NCBI GenBank assembly: GCA_012295275.1
Contig: CM022668.1
Coordinates: forward strand, 5,611,489-5,648,988
DNA: 37,500 nt
Reading direction: 5' to 3'
Source: Chrysomallon squamiferum
Taxonomy: Eukaryota > Mollusca > Gastropoda > Neomphalida > Peltospiridae
In this document: one piece after another, positions 26,315-37,500 of the stretch
How positions within the stretch are numbered: the first letter of the stretch is position 1
How the letters are laid out: each line of letters starts with the position of its first letter
Made by a program: the position numbers and the translations under genes
The notes under the pieces: model-generated
The model's database searches: none
Told to the model about the DNA's origin: nothing
The model's input: the letters and a program-made list of their open reading frames with translations, nothing else

Positions 26315-28036
26315 GTCAGTCTTAAGTCACATTAAGACTTATTTCCAGATATTTGTATTAAATTTGAATAATTTAATCCAAAACGTATTATCTTTTAAAG
26401 ACCTCAATAGACCTGACTTAAGATTAGCATGGACAAACAGGAACGATAACTTGTAATGGCACAAATTATGTCACAGAAAAAAGCCTCAAGAAATTTCACT
26501 GATTTAATGGGTACAAACAAGCCCTGCTGTGTATTGAGAGGTGGAACATTGACAACTACAAAAGTTAATACATTAACCTTATTCCGCATTATAATTTCAA
26601 TTACCTTTATCAGTGTATATCATAAAAAAGTTCGAAAAATGGACGCAAAATAATTTAATTTGAAAGTTTAAAAATAATTCAGTTTGAAAAGTTTGATTAA
26701 GTTGAAAAATCAGTTATGAAAGGCAAGCGACATCATGGTTTGGTAATATGAACAACCATCCTTATCTTTATCAGTGTAAATAATAAAAAGTTAAAAAAAA
26801 AAAAAAAAAAAAAAAAAACAGACGTAAAAAAAATTGAATTTGGATGTTTAAAAATGTCCGTGAGCTCACGGAAACTTCCGATCGAAATCCAATATGGCAG
26901 CGTCGAACGCCGATTAATGTTTACAAACGTTTAACTACGTATGCCTTCATAATGCAATCAATTCTACATGAATTATTTAAAGTAATTTGGGGAAATATGT
27001 CATTTAATCAATGCCTAGTAAACTTTGACGTCATATCACCTCGTACACGTTTCGTACTATATATTTTTTTCAAATATTATTAAGACGTCGTCAGCCAAAT
27101 AATAATAAATAAATAATAAAAAAAAAAATAATAATAATAAAATAAAATAAATAATTTTCACAGACACTGGCGCATGAATATGAAGATGACTGTTCTCATT
27201 AGGTACCACAATGTGCACACGTTACTCTGCTAAAACTCCATAGCAGACAGCTCTGAGTACGAAGTTGTAAAACGATACTTGAAACCATTATAATTCTTAT
27301 ATATATATATCCATTTTCAATGCATTAGAAGTCGTATTTACATGTAAAAAGCAAATTGATTACGTGTTATTTGAATGATTGCCTTGATACATTCATTATA
27401 GCGTTTGAATCAGCTTTACAACCGGCCTTATAAAAAAAAAGTATTAAAAATTAAATTTTCACTCTTATTCGTTAAAACAAAAAAGCATTCAACTTCTAAA
27501 ACATGTACTATTATGTATGCAAACAATGAGTTTCCTATTTTTATTTTTAAAAAAAAGTATTGGTCTATCTAAGTTAGATATGTTTTCGGCCTGGTTCAAC
27601 TGATATATGAACGTAACAAGATATGTCGTTCTTGAATAGGTAATTTTATTTACTTACTGTTTTTTGTTTTTTTAATTTTAATTTTGATTTTAATTTTATT
27701 TGTTTTAATTTTGTTTTATTTTATTTTATCTTATCTTATTTTTATTATTAATTTTTCTTACTATTTTTTTAATGCAAAAATTTACTTCTGCAGACGACCA
27801 TATAGAGTTATCGTTCCTGATGGGTTATTATTCTTGGATCCGCTTCACTTCAATAGGTGTATTTTTCCAATACAAGGCAGAATGTGAAAGAAGATAGGTC
27901 TAAATGTCCCAATTAATGCCTGTCCAAATATTCAGTTTTCATTTTTATCAGTTTCCCAATGTTTCTTTTGTTTTCGGATTTCCAATTACGTCTTTATAAG
28001 GGTAATATTTTAATGTTGTAATTCGCAATTTCTGAC

Positions 28037-28082
<46 letters not shown>

Positions 28083-28156
28083 TAAGTTGTTACGAGCGAC
28101 CCAAACTGCCGTTATCATTGCTATTAATACCTAACAGCATATTTTACTTTTTTTTC

Positions 28157-28205
<49 letters not shown>

Positions 28206-28435
28206 ACCCTTGCAGATCCTTGTGAAAATTACGTTCCCTTTCCCGACGTGTGCAAAAGAAACTATTTTAACAAACTTAGACCGCTGGACCAGTCGATGTC
28301 CGACCGTTCGATCTCTACTGATCAGTTCTATGGAAGTCCGGGCTACAGAGTTTTATCTCGATCTCCCTTCGCTACTCTGCAGTGCGGAACATTATTTCCA
28401 GTGTGGTTCAGAGGTATAATAATAACAACAACAAC

Positions 28436-28496
<61 letters not shown>

Positions 28497-28686
28497 TTAT
28501 CAACAACAACAACAATAACAACAACATCAGCAGCAGCAACAACAACTATAATATATTAAGAATGATAATGAGGATAATAATAACAACAACAACAATAATA
28601 ATTTAAAAAAATAATAACAATAATCGTGATAAAAATATAATAATTTTGACAACAGTGATGATGGTGATAATGATAACGGTGACACC

Positions 28687-28742
<56 letters not shown>

Positions 28743-29314
28743 TAATAATAATAACAATAATAATAATACCAGCATCACAACAACTACAACAATAATGACA
28801 GTAATAACAACAAATAATAACAATACAAATAATATTAATTTGATGTAACGACGACACCAGTAAGAAAAATAATCAAATTCAATTTTTTTTTAATTATTAT
28901 TATTTTCCTTTTTTTTTTTTTATTTATTTTTTCATTTTTTGGTTATTTTGTTCAATATCGGCAGATTACCCGGTTGAGGGCCCCGTTGGTGATAACGTCA
29001 CTGTGAAAGCCTGTGTGTACAGATCACACAGAAACAGTTGTGTTGAACATATTGATGTAAATATTCATTTCTGCAAACGTCTGAATGTATACAAACTTGG
29101 ACGCACGCCAAGTTCCTCAGCGTACTGTCTTGGTATGTGTTAGTCCTTCTTTTCTTTATTTCTTTCTATTTTTTCTTTCTTTCTTTCTTTCTTAATTTGA
29201 TTTCTCTTTTTGTTTATTGATCTTTATTTTTATTTTTCTATAATTATAGTTTCTTTCGTTTCTTTTCTTTCTTTTCATTCTTTGTGTAATTGTCGTTCTC
29301 GTATTTTTGTATAT

Positions 29315-29349
<35 letters not shown>

Positions 29350-29593
29350 TCATCATCATCATCATTATTACGCTTATTATTTTTTAAATTTTTATTTTGA
29401 TATTTATTTTCGTTTTGTGTAAGTATGTTTTTGTTCAGTTCTATTGTAATGATTTTTGTAGTTTTTGATAATAAAAAGTGTACGAACACAACTTCGTGTC
29501 CGCCAAAGACAGATTTAACTAACATAACTAAGTGTAGATGTTTAGAAGAACATGGTGGAACGAAATGTTTTGAAGGTAAATCTTGCAATTAAT

Positions 29594-29684
<91 letters not shown>

Positions 29685-30151
29685 AATAAATATGCAGAGA
29701 GGGAGAGAGACGAAGAGAGACTGAGAGAAACAGACAAACATACGGAGAGAGCGAGAACACAATAGAGAACAACAGACACAGATTACAGAGAAAGACAGAT
29801 ATACAGTGGTACCTTGACTTATGAGTTTAATTCGTTCCGTAACCGAGCTCGTATCTCAGTTTGCTCGATTATCAAATCAGTTTTCCCAATTGAAATTAAT
29901 TGAAATACCATTAACCCGTTCCAGCGCACCAAAAAGCATATCAATTTTTTTGTAATGTGAAGTAAACGAGAGACACGCGTGATGCCGGATGTTACTGTAT
30001 TCGTTGCGCCAACTACCGGCGGCGTGTTTGGAGCTCGCTCGTAACTCGGAATATTGGATCGCAACTCAAATCACAATATCGACCGGACGTCAGCTCGTAA
30101 CTCGAAAAACTTGTAAGTTGTGGCAGTCGTAAGTCGAGGTATCACTGTATA

Positions 30152-30192
<41 letters not shown>

Positions 30193-30401
30193 GTATGACT
30201 AGAGTTTAATGTTTCAGTTACAGACTACTGTGCTAGCAGCCCATGTAAAAATGGTGGTACCTGTATTAACACTCTCAAACACTATGCTTGTCAGTGCGAC
30301 AAAACATTCATTGGAAGAAACTGCGAAACTAGTGAGTGCTTCTTCTTCTTCTTCTTCCCGTTTTTATGACTTTTGTTTGCTGTTCTTCTTTTATTAATAT
30401 T

Positions 30402-30444
<43 letters not shown>

Positions 30445-30941
30445 TTATAGCTGGACCTAGTGCTCTTGCTCTCTCTGTAATCCTTGCAGGAACTTCGATT
30501 TTTCTGGTATTAGAGATTCTTGTTATCGCGAGGTTGGTAGTGTCTACGAATTAATAGTTAAAAATTCCTGTTTTTATAGTTAACTCGTGTTTTTGCGAAT
30601 AAATGATCTAAAAAGTATTTTCTATATCTAAATGTTATTTTGTTTGAACGATCTATGTCGCCGTTAATAAGAATTCATTAGAATAAAACAAAACTGTTAC
30701 AGAACATTTGAACGCCGCCATTTTACCCAGTCTCAACTGTAGTTATGACGTCAAAACGTGCATGACAGACTTACTTGAGGTTCTTTCGCCTGTCATGCGA
30801 TAGTGCTTCACAACAGCTTGCTCTGATTAGCACGTTAATTTTTTTCAAGGTTCACGGTCATACGATGTCTCATTACTAATGATACAATGAAGGAGTATCT
30901 GTTTTAGCTACATCTATATGAATATGTGTGCTGCTGTGTCC

Positions 30942-31008
<67 letters not shown>

Positions 31009-31311
31009 GAACAGTATACTAAAAGAACGTTAATTATGCTGGTAACCAAAAATCATAAACAGATTACATACGAACCATTTGCTATTTGTAATTTTCTTCT
31101 TTTTTTTTTTTTTTTTTTTAATATTGATTATTTATTTGTTGTTGCAATTATTTTCGCTGTGTTTCTTTTTTCCAGACTTCTAATCATTATCAAAACAAAG
31201 AAAGAGAAAAGAATTTTGTATTCTGCCTCTTCTACTTCTTCTTCCCCACTGAAGATAAATGTATCTGACAACGTGTTGGAATTCGACAATGAGTTTGAAA
31301 CAGATTACTAA
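25869..31311 (+). CDS. Gene D: single D8C / EGF single-pass membrane protein
   Basis: Seven exons: 25869-25968, 28216-28413, 28965-29132, 29462-29575, 30218-30331, 30451-30532, 31176-31311. They join in frame to 912 nt, 303 residues, the minimal member. Order: signal peptide (KYLLLVCFFSW core); D8C with seven cysteines (DPCENYVPFPDVC, FYGSPGYRVL, QCGTLFPVWFRG, then VNIHFCKRLNVYKL and AYCLG); 5-Cys EGF-like with NTT and NIT sites; EGF (DYCASSPCKNGGTC); transmembrane helix (GPSALALSVILAG); short tail beginning RLLIIIKTKKEKR, Ser-rich, ending ETDY. The junction phases match genes B and C exactly. The tail shares little with B or C after the basic stretch. Surface receptor or decoy function is inferred. 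Confidence 0.88.
26431..27590 (+). repeat. Intron 1 element, copy in gene D
   Basis: Inverted copy of 15923-17186. A shared plus-strand frame beginning MFKNVREL runs about 57 residues in both copies before they diverge, but the DNA is near-identical in and out of frame, so coding is not shown. TGACGTCA occurs at about 27027. The copy in gene B has about 50 extra bases near 16585-16640. Confidence 0.8.
28030..28960. repeat. Gene D introns: AAT/ATT arrays
   Basis: (AAT)n 28039-28080, (ATT)n 28160-28203, (AAT)n and (AAC)n 28414-28860 with ACC/ATG interruptions. Apart from exon 28216-28413 nothing else is coding; poly-Asn, poly-Ile and poly-Leu frames come from the repeats. Confidence 0.9.
29312..29760. 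repeat. Gene D: TTTA and (GA)n tracts
   Basis: (TTTA)n 29312-29350 before the 5-Cys exon and (GA)n 29598-29681 right after it, followed by GA-rich sequence. Confidence 0.9.
29804..30147. mobile_element. Tc1/mariner-superfamily-like MITE
   Basis: The ends cagtggtaccttgacttatg and, reversed, cagtgatacctcgacttacg form a terminal inverted repeat of about 20 bp, flanked by TA on both sides (29802-29803, 30148-30149). At 344 bp it has no transposase. Inner gctcgtaactcg motifs repeat near both ends. It sits in the gene D intron before the EGF exon. TIR and TA target fit pogo/Tigger- or mariner-type elements. Confidence 0.8.
30533..31175. other. Gene D last intron with promoter-like block
   Basis: Contains gaacgccgccatttt (30710-30724) and TGACGTCA at 30746-30753, then (GA)n at 30944-31007. 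No exon candidate seen. Confidence 0.4.
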
Positions 31312-31321
31312 AATCTCCTTC

Positions 31322-31392
<71 letters not shown>

Positions 31393-31415
31393 TCATGGAA
31401 AATTGTTTTTGATTC

Positions 31416-31421
31416 AATAAA
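31416..31421 (+). other. Gene D poly(A) signal candidate
   Basis: AATAAA 105 bp past the stop, just after a 65-bp (ATT)n array in the presumed 3' UTR. Confidence 0.5.
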
Positions 31422-32001
31422 CGAATTTATCAGCAAACTGATATTTTGTATTACAATCAGTAGCAAAGAAGTTAGCAAGAATAATTATGAAATTTATAAC
31501 AAACAAACCAAAAAAAAAAAAAATGTCATAATTTTAAAACTGGGTCTGCCATTTTTCTTTTCTGTAGAATTGACGTCACTGCATACAGAGAAATCGTTAA
31601 CTACACAACAAAGTACGGGTACAAATAATACCGTTAGAAAACGTATGGCTATCTAAGTATCACAATAAAATAAAATAAAATTATACTCTTACAAAACACC
31701 TGGTTATTGGGCGCTGCCATTTTTCTGTAGTCGTTGCCTAGAAACAAATCGTCACCGCTATAATAAGACATTTTAAAAAAAAATAAGTAGAAAAACAGGG
31801 ATCTCTGAGCGATGCTTTATTTATTTATTTATTTATTTATTTATTTTGTTGTTGTTTTTGTTGCATAGAAAAAAAAAGCATCACAATATTTTAAGAATTT
31901 GTTTTAATTAATATTTTTTTTTGTTTTTTTTCATTCTGTTTTCCTTTTTTTTTTTTAAATTATTATTTCATTTATTTTATTTGTTTATTTATTTATTTAT
32001 T

Positions 32002-32051
<50 letters not shown>

Positions 32052-32184
32052 ATCAATAGCAAATAACTAAATAAAACAAGCTACAACCTTACTAAGAAGG
32101 CGTACAAAAGATACACAAACAACACGAACTGAAAATACGAGATCAACACATTTATTACGGGACTTGTTTCTAGCATAGCGCCAC
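31422..32184. other. Intergenic region between convergent genes D and E
   Basis: Contains ctgccatttttc with TGACGTCA at 31571-31578, a second gcgctgccattttt block at about 31720, TTTA runs and (ATT)n at 32002-32050. No coding sequence supported. Confidence 0.5.
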
Positions 32185-32395
32185 CTACAGTCGGTCTCCC
32201 TCCCGACTCTGCGCAGTGAACGACAGCAACGACTCGGACACGGATTTTGACATCGGCGTTCCTTCGTAACTACTTTCAGACGTCGACATTTTTGCCATAT
32301 TCATCTTTTCACGCAGACGTTGTAGCAGTCTTTTTAATTAGAACACGAAAAAGTACAATATCAACAGTAATAATAATAATAATAATAGTCAACAG

Positions 32396-32426
<31 letters not shown>

Positions 32427-32512
32427 TAATAAGTAATAATAATAATAATAATAATCAAATAATAATAATACTAGTAGTAGTAATAATAATAATAATAATA
32501 ATAATATCAACA

Positions 32513-32560
<48 letters not shown>

Positions 32561-32937
32561 TCAATAGTAATAATAATACTAGTAGTAATAATAATAATAA
32601 TAAGTAACAATAATAATAATAATAGTAGTAATAATATCAATAATAATAATAAGAAGAAGAAGAATATAATAAATATTTTTTATTATTATTATTAATAACA
32701 ATAATAAAATTAAAGATAATAGCAGCAACGTTTATAGAAATTCTTCTTCTTCTTCTTCTTCTTATTATTATCATAATCATAAAATTATTAATATTTATTT
32801 ATTTATTTATTTCTATTATTAAATTGATTAATGTGGTACATAACATTCTTACCTGAAAATGATAAAGAGAGCAACAGACAAGAACATCAGACATATTGTT
32901 GTAAGAGCAGCCAACACACCTACATTATCTGACACCA
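32185..32937 (-). CDS. Gene E transmembrane and tail exons
   Basis: 32937-32853 encodes VSDNVGVL then about 20 hydrophobic residues (LTTICLMFLSVALFIIF). 32329-32185 encodes RLLQRLREKM, a Ser-rich stretch and the stop. The RLL start is shared with the tails of C and D. Confidence 0.75.
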
Positions 32938-33694
32938 CTAACATAATAACAACAACAATAAAATATCAATAAATAACAATAATAATAATAGTAATAATAA
33001 TAATAATAATAGTAATAATAATAATAATATAATAATAATAATAATAAAATATTAAACTAGAAAAATAACAAAAAGGTATAATTATGAAGAATTTCAATAT
33101 TTTTTCATTTATTAGATTTGTTTCATTTTATTCTTAATGTTACTTTTATTTTATTACATTTAATTTGATATAGTATTGTTAATTTATTTATTTGTCTGAC
33201 TCTCTGTTTGACTGTCTGACTGTCTGTTTGTTTATAGAAATCTCACCTGATTCACACAGCTCCCCTGTGAAACCCTTCTTACACTTACACATAAACTTGT
33301 GAACAGCATTAATACACCTCCCCGAATTCAGACAGGTCACTCTGGAGCAAAAATCTACAACTTAAATCAGAAAAAACCCAATTAATAACAGACAGACAGA
33401 TAGACACAAACACAGATAGACAGATAGATAGACAGACAGACCAACAGAGAGACAGATAGATATGAGACAGATGGAGAGATTGATACATATATATATTTAG
33501 ATAGATAGATAAGGCAGACAGATAGATAGATATAAAGAGACAGATGGATAGACAGAAACAAAACAAAACAAAAAAACATTGTAGGTAGGTAGGTAGTTTA
33601 ATTTACTGATACATAAACAGATATACAAACAGACACACAGAAGGACAAACAGATATCTACCTAGATGTCTAGATAGGTATTATCTGTTAAATAT

Positions 33695-33725
<31 letters not shown>

Positions 33726-34325
33726 TTTGTTTATTTATTTCTGTCTTCCTGTCTGCTTTGACCTTTAACCCTGTCACGTGACCTCTTGAACTACTGACCT
33801 TTGCCACAACGTCTTCCTGTGTATCCTGGTGCGCACTTGCAGGTGTAATTTGTCAAACCATACAAGCAGGTTCCAAAGTTTAGACATGGCCTAGTATTGC
33901 AAAGATAACTCTCTGAAAGTTATTTTATAATCGTTAAATAATATTTTAAATAATTTGAACACCATTCATACTGAAAATTACTCTGAGAAAAGAATTTCCA
34001 TGTGTGTGTGTGTGTGTGTGTGATACATTGATATGTTGCATTTAATTTATCAAAAAAAATGAATGATTTACCTTTCACCTGAGCTTCAGATAAACAAATA
34101 TGTTCTGCATACTTCTAAATTATGTTTAATTATTTTATTATTTTAATTTTTTTTTCTAATTTTATTTATTGTTTGTATATATCTGTTTATGTGTGTGTGT
34201 TTGTTTGTGTTGTTGTATTCTTTTTGTTTTTTTTTTTCATTTTGACTTATTCAAAAAGCAGAATAAAGATTCATTTGTTTCCAATATCATCAAAAAAAAA
34301 GTTGACTAATAACAAAATGCAAAAT

Positions 34326-34366
<41 letters not shown>

Positions 34367-34805
34367 CACACACACATAATTTCATACGATATATGTTTAC
34401 AGAGCTTGAATAAATATTGCACAGAAGAACAAATAGAAAAAAGCAAGCTTCATAAATCATGCAGTGTGTTCAGTTTCTTTATTTTGAACACAACAGGTAG
34501 TTTAAGTTAGTACTAAAGGCTCTGACATACTCACTGTCTTGACAAACAGTCCGTCCATCCAGTTTCAGACACATACAGGGGTTTATGCCTGACTGGTACT
34601 CACAGCTCACAGAACTCAGACATGAGTTATTGCCATAATGGTCATCAGAATAGTCTGATTAAATAAATAACTTTTTATTATCTATATACACATATACCTA
34701 GACACACACACAAACAAACACTCATATGTATACATAAATAAACACACACGGGATGTCTACCCATTTTCCCTGTCTTGTGTTTGTATACATTCAAATCAGT
34801 ATACG

Positions 34806-34848
<43 letters not shown>

Positions 34849-34859
34849 GTATGTATGTG

Positions 34860-34891
<32 letters not shown>

Positions 34892-36136
34892 GCTATATAT
34901 GAGAGTATATCATTATATGTATCTGTGCATGCATTTCTTTCTACTATAAAAACATTTACCTAGACAGTAAGCTGATTCACTAGGTGGTTGTTCTAATTTG
35001 TACACCTGTAATTAAGAATTTTAATACCTGTTTCATATTATCAGTTATAAAAAAAATAATATCAATAAAAACATAAAATAAAAAAATAAAAACCAACCAT
35101 ATACCCACTGAAATTAACTGGAAAGGAATTAATTTCTGTAAGGATTAAAGTACCCTGTAATAAGGGGTGTATCTAAGGTGTGGCAAGTATGACATGTGCC
35201 CCAGGGGGCACCAGTGATTATTTCCTATTAAATCTGACTGGTGATTTTGAGTTGATTTAAAGCTATGTGAAAAATTTGTATCAAATGTGACTACCTGGGG
35301 ATTATTTCTTATCTATGATAAGGTGCAAAAAATACTCACTTTCTGCTAAATCAGTACAAAAAGTATTATAATTGTTTATGATTGTTTTATTTTTTATGAC
35401 TGTCATTATGTAAATCTCACTGTTTGTGAATAGTTGTTAAATTTAAGGGTTTAGATAATATATGAATATTCATTCATCCATTGGTTCTTTCATTCATTTT
35501 TTTTCATTTATTCACTCATTTTTTCAATCATTCACTCAATTGTTAATTCATTCATTCACTAATTCATTCATTCATTTAACTATAGTTTGTTCTTTCTTTC
35601 ATTTACTCATTCATTCAGTCCTTTATTAACAATATGGGAATATTGACTTGTATAAAATTCATGCAAAAATGCAGTGTTGACAAGTCTACCTGTAAATGTT
35701 GACTAAACTGCCTTTATGTGTTGACAAACCTACCAGTAGACAATGGCAAACCTTCCTCTGTGTGTTGACAAAACAACCTCTATGTGTTGACAGACCTACC
35801 TGTAGATGTTGACAGACCTACTTGTAGATGTTGACAGACCTACCTGTAGATGTTGACAGACCCACCTGTTCACTCAACAAACCTACGTGCTTATGCTGAC
35901 ACACCTACCTGTAGATGCTGACAGACCTACCTGTTAACTCAACAAACCTACGTGCTTATGCTGACAGACCTACCTGTATCTGTTGACAGACCTACCTGTA
36001 GATGTTGACAGACCTACCTGGAGATGTTGACAGAAATACACAACAACACGAAGGCGTACACTGCATATGTCACTAGATGATGTCACGCATGCAGTAGCTT
36101 TGTAACCCTTTCCAGGCTGACCTTTTTCTGGAAGAT
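32185..36136 (-). CDS. Gene E (partial, 3' part): D8C / double EGF membrane protein
   Basis: Seven exons in the window (5' to 3'): 36136-36018, 35005-34960, 34654-34535, 33912-33799, 33354-33247, 32937-32853, 32329-32185. The first-half D8C and signal exons must lie beyond 37500. Order seen: D8C second half (split in two), 5-Cys EGF-like, EGF, EGF, transmembrane helix, tail (about 49 residues, ending GDRL). The transmembrane exon is 85 nt, one codon longer than in B, C and D. The joined exons stay open throughout. The tail is Ser-rich (MSTSESSYEGTP), unlike the other tails. The last acceptor (attaaaaag) is weak. Confidence 0.82.
32340..33240. repeat. Gene E introns: AAT arrays
   Basis: (AAT)n with AGT/ATC interruptions at 32368-32660, CTT and ATT runs to 32815, and AAT again at 32950-33045. 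Only exon 32937-32853 is coding here. Confidence 0.9.
33247..33354 (-). CDS. Gene E EGF domain 2
   Basis: 36 codons, phase 1-1, donor gtgaga. Spacing C-x4-C-x5-C-x8-C-x-C-x8-C (FCSRVTCLNSGRC, FMCKC, GELCES). Confidence 0.85.
33799..33912 (-). CDS. Gene E EGF domain 1
   Basis: 38 codons, phase 1-1, donor gtcagt. Canonical spacing (LCNTRPCLNFGTC, YTCKC, GRRCGK). NYT is a possible N-glycosylation site. Closest to gene B EGF-1. Confidence 0.85.
34535..34654 (-). CDS. Gene E 5-Cys EGF-like exon
   Basis: 40 codons, phase 1-1, donor gtgagt. Pattern C-x5-C-x8-C-x-C-x8-C (NSCLSSVSC, PCMC, TVCQD) with a longer Asp/Asn-rich lead. Confidence 0.75.
34960..36136 (-). CDS. Gene E D8C second half, split by an extra intron
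   Basis: Exon 36136-36018 encodes DLPEKGQPGKG, TAC, DIC and VVVYFCQHLQ, ending in phase 0 at cag|gtaggt. Exon 35005-34960 encodes VYKLEQPPSESAYCLG, starting at acag|gtgtac. All five intact D8C second halves elsewhere in the window are one exon across this point. Confidence 0.8.
35672..36033. repeat. 22-bp minisatellite at the gene E extra intron donor
   Basis: About 13-16 units. On the minus strand a unit reads ctgtcaacatctacaggtag plus gt. The outermost unit is the real exon end (tttctgtcaacatctccag) and donor, so most units carry a potential 5' splice site. Confidence 0.88.
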
Positions 36137-36139
36137 CTG

Positions 36140-36141
36140 AG

Positions 36142-36189
<48 letters not shown>

Positions 36190-36850
36190 TTAATAACAAT
36201 AACAATAATAATAATAATGATGATGATGATGATGATGATGATGATAATGATAATGACAATAATAATTATGATAATAATAATGATGATAATGATAATGATG
36301 ATGATGATGTTGGTAATACTAATTATAATAATGATAATAATAATTATAATCATAATGGTAATAGTAATAATAATAATAAAGATGATGATGATAATGGTAA
36401 TGATAATAATAATAATGATGATATAATAATAATGATAATGACAATAATAATAATTATTATGATAATAATAATGATGATAATGATAATGATGATGATGACA
36501 TTGATAATAATAATTATAATAATGATAATAATAATTATAATGATAATTGTAATAGTAGTAATAGTAATAAAGATGAGAATGATGATAACGATATAACGAT
36601 AATGATAATAATAATGATGATGATGATGATGGTAATAATGATAATGACAATAATAATAATAATTATGATAATAATAATGATAATAATAATGATGATAATA
36701 ATAATGATGATGAAGATGATAATAATAATGATAATAATGATAATAATAATTATAATCATAATGGTAATAGTAGAATAGTAATAAAGATGATAATGATGAT
36801 AATGATAATAATAATAATAATATAATATAATAACAATAGCAACAAAAACA
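36140..36850. repeat. 700-bp AAT/ATG compound microsatellite
   Basis: Pure (AAT)n next to the gene E exon, then a patchwork of aat, atg and ata triplets with at least two related sub-blocks (about 36190-36380 and 36420-36600, and again to 36790). Open frames of Ile, Tyr/His or Met arise from it. Confidence 0.9.
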
Positions 36851-36996
36851 GTATAACATGACAGTGTTGTTCATTGTAATAAGTATCATCATCAATAGCA
36901 TCAACATCATCAAAGCTATCGTATTTGTGTATTTTTAGGGGCAGTTAGCATCTGAAATAGGAAGTGCCATTATTTTTGTGTTTATCTTAATTTCTG

Positions 36997-37083
<87 letters not shown>

Positions 37084-37223
37084 TCACACACATACATATA
37101 TATCTATATCTATCTATATATATATATAGATATATACATATACATATATATACATATATATCTCTATCTATCTATATATACACAGATAGATAAATATAGA
37201 TATATATGTGTGTGTATATATAT

Positions 37224-37262
<39 letters not shown>

Positions 37263-37469
37263 TATGTATATATCTGTCTATGTATCTGTTCATCCATCTA
37301 TTTATATGTCTATCTGTTCATCTGTTTATTTATCTTACTATCAGTCTCTTCGTCTATCTGTCCATCAGTTTATCTATGTATTTATACATCCATCCATTAT
37401 TCCATCAATCACTCTATCTAATCTATTTAATATATATATAGTATATGTATGTATATGTGTGTATCTGTG

Positions 37470-37500
<31 letters not shown>
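36850..37500. repeat. Window end: (CT)n, (TA)n and GATA repeats
   Basis: (CT)n 37000-37043, (TA)n 37044-37085, GATA 37220-37262 and (GT)n from 37468. Presumably intron of gene E. No first-half D8C exon seen. Confidence 0.75.

Larger units (their letters stand above)
33360..34900. repeat. Gene E introns: GATA/CAGA, TTTA, (AC)n and TATG repeats
   Basis: GATAGACA-rich 33385-33560 and 33600-33680, (TTTA)n 33690-33735, (GT)n 34002-34021, (AC)n 34330-34376, (TATATG)n 34805-34850 and (GT)n 34866-34890. Exons between them are listed separately. Confidence 0.85.

Noticed and set aside
26844-27083. Frame starting MFKNVREL shared by both intron 1 element copies (minus 16447-16818)
   Set aside because: The DNA is near-identical whether or not in frame, the frames diverge and end in low-complexity sequence, and no family is recognised.
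36350-36913. Long open frames of Ile, Tyr/His or Leu (also 13306-13557, 28527-28823, 32361-32640)
   Set aside because: They are translations of AAT/ATT trinucleotide arrays, which stay open in several frames; no splice or paralogue support.

Overview
This is animal nuclear DNA: intron-rich, AT-rich and crowded with microsatellites ((GA)n, (GT)n, ATT/TTTA, GATA and CATA runs), with short exons bounded by GT-AG sites. There are no bacterial operons, rRNA or tRNA genes. The repeat style and the extracellular domains fit a mollusc or another lophotrochozoan. That placement is inference, and no species is claimed.

The window holds a cluster of related genes for single-pass membrane proteins. Each is built from a signal peptide, one to three modules resembling the D8C domain of uromodulin/GP2/OIT3, a short cysteine-rich EGF-like segment after each D8C, one or two ordinary EGF domains, a transmembrane helix and a short cytoplasmic tail. 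Each D8C module is normally two exons, and nearly all exons start and end in phase 1, so modules can be duplicated or lost without breaking the frame.

Layout. 1-3.8 kb (+): 3' part of gene A, a different gene with three tandem 40-residue clip-like six-cysteine domains, each preceded by a 9-12 nt microexon. 3.8-6.2 kb: intergenic, with a hAT-type MITE and a 31-bp minisatellite. 6.27-17.57 kb (-): gene B, 14 exons, three D8C modules, about 654 residues. 17.91-18.48 kb (+): a broken relic of the same family. 19.00-24.01 kb (+): gene C, two D8C modules, with one exon that breaks the reading frame if included. 25.87-31.31 kb (+): gene D, one D8C module, about 303 residues. 32.19-36.14 kb (-): 3' part of gene E, whose D8C carries an extra intron. 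The rest is intron or simple repeat.

The genes probably encode a fast-diversifying family of surface receptors or adhesion/decoy proteins. Ectodomains differ in module number and tails differ strongly in sequence; two end in PDZ-ligand-like residues (TRV, TDI). The starts of B, C, D and the relic all have a CRE/ATF-like site within 40 bp upstream of the ATG. The most unusual features are an apparent recent intron gain in gene E beside a minisatellite whose units copy the exon end and 5' splice site, a minisatellite in gene B whose units copy the 3' splice site, the microexon linkers of gene A, an antisense copy of a gene B exon inside its own pre-mRNA, and a 1.2-kb element near-identical in intron 1 of both B and D. 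All exon models were made by eye from splice consensus, phase and paralogue comparison.
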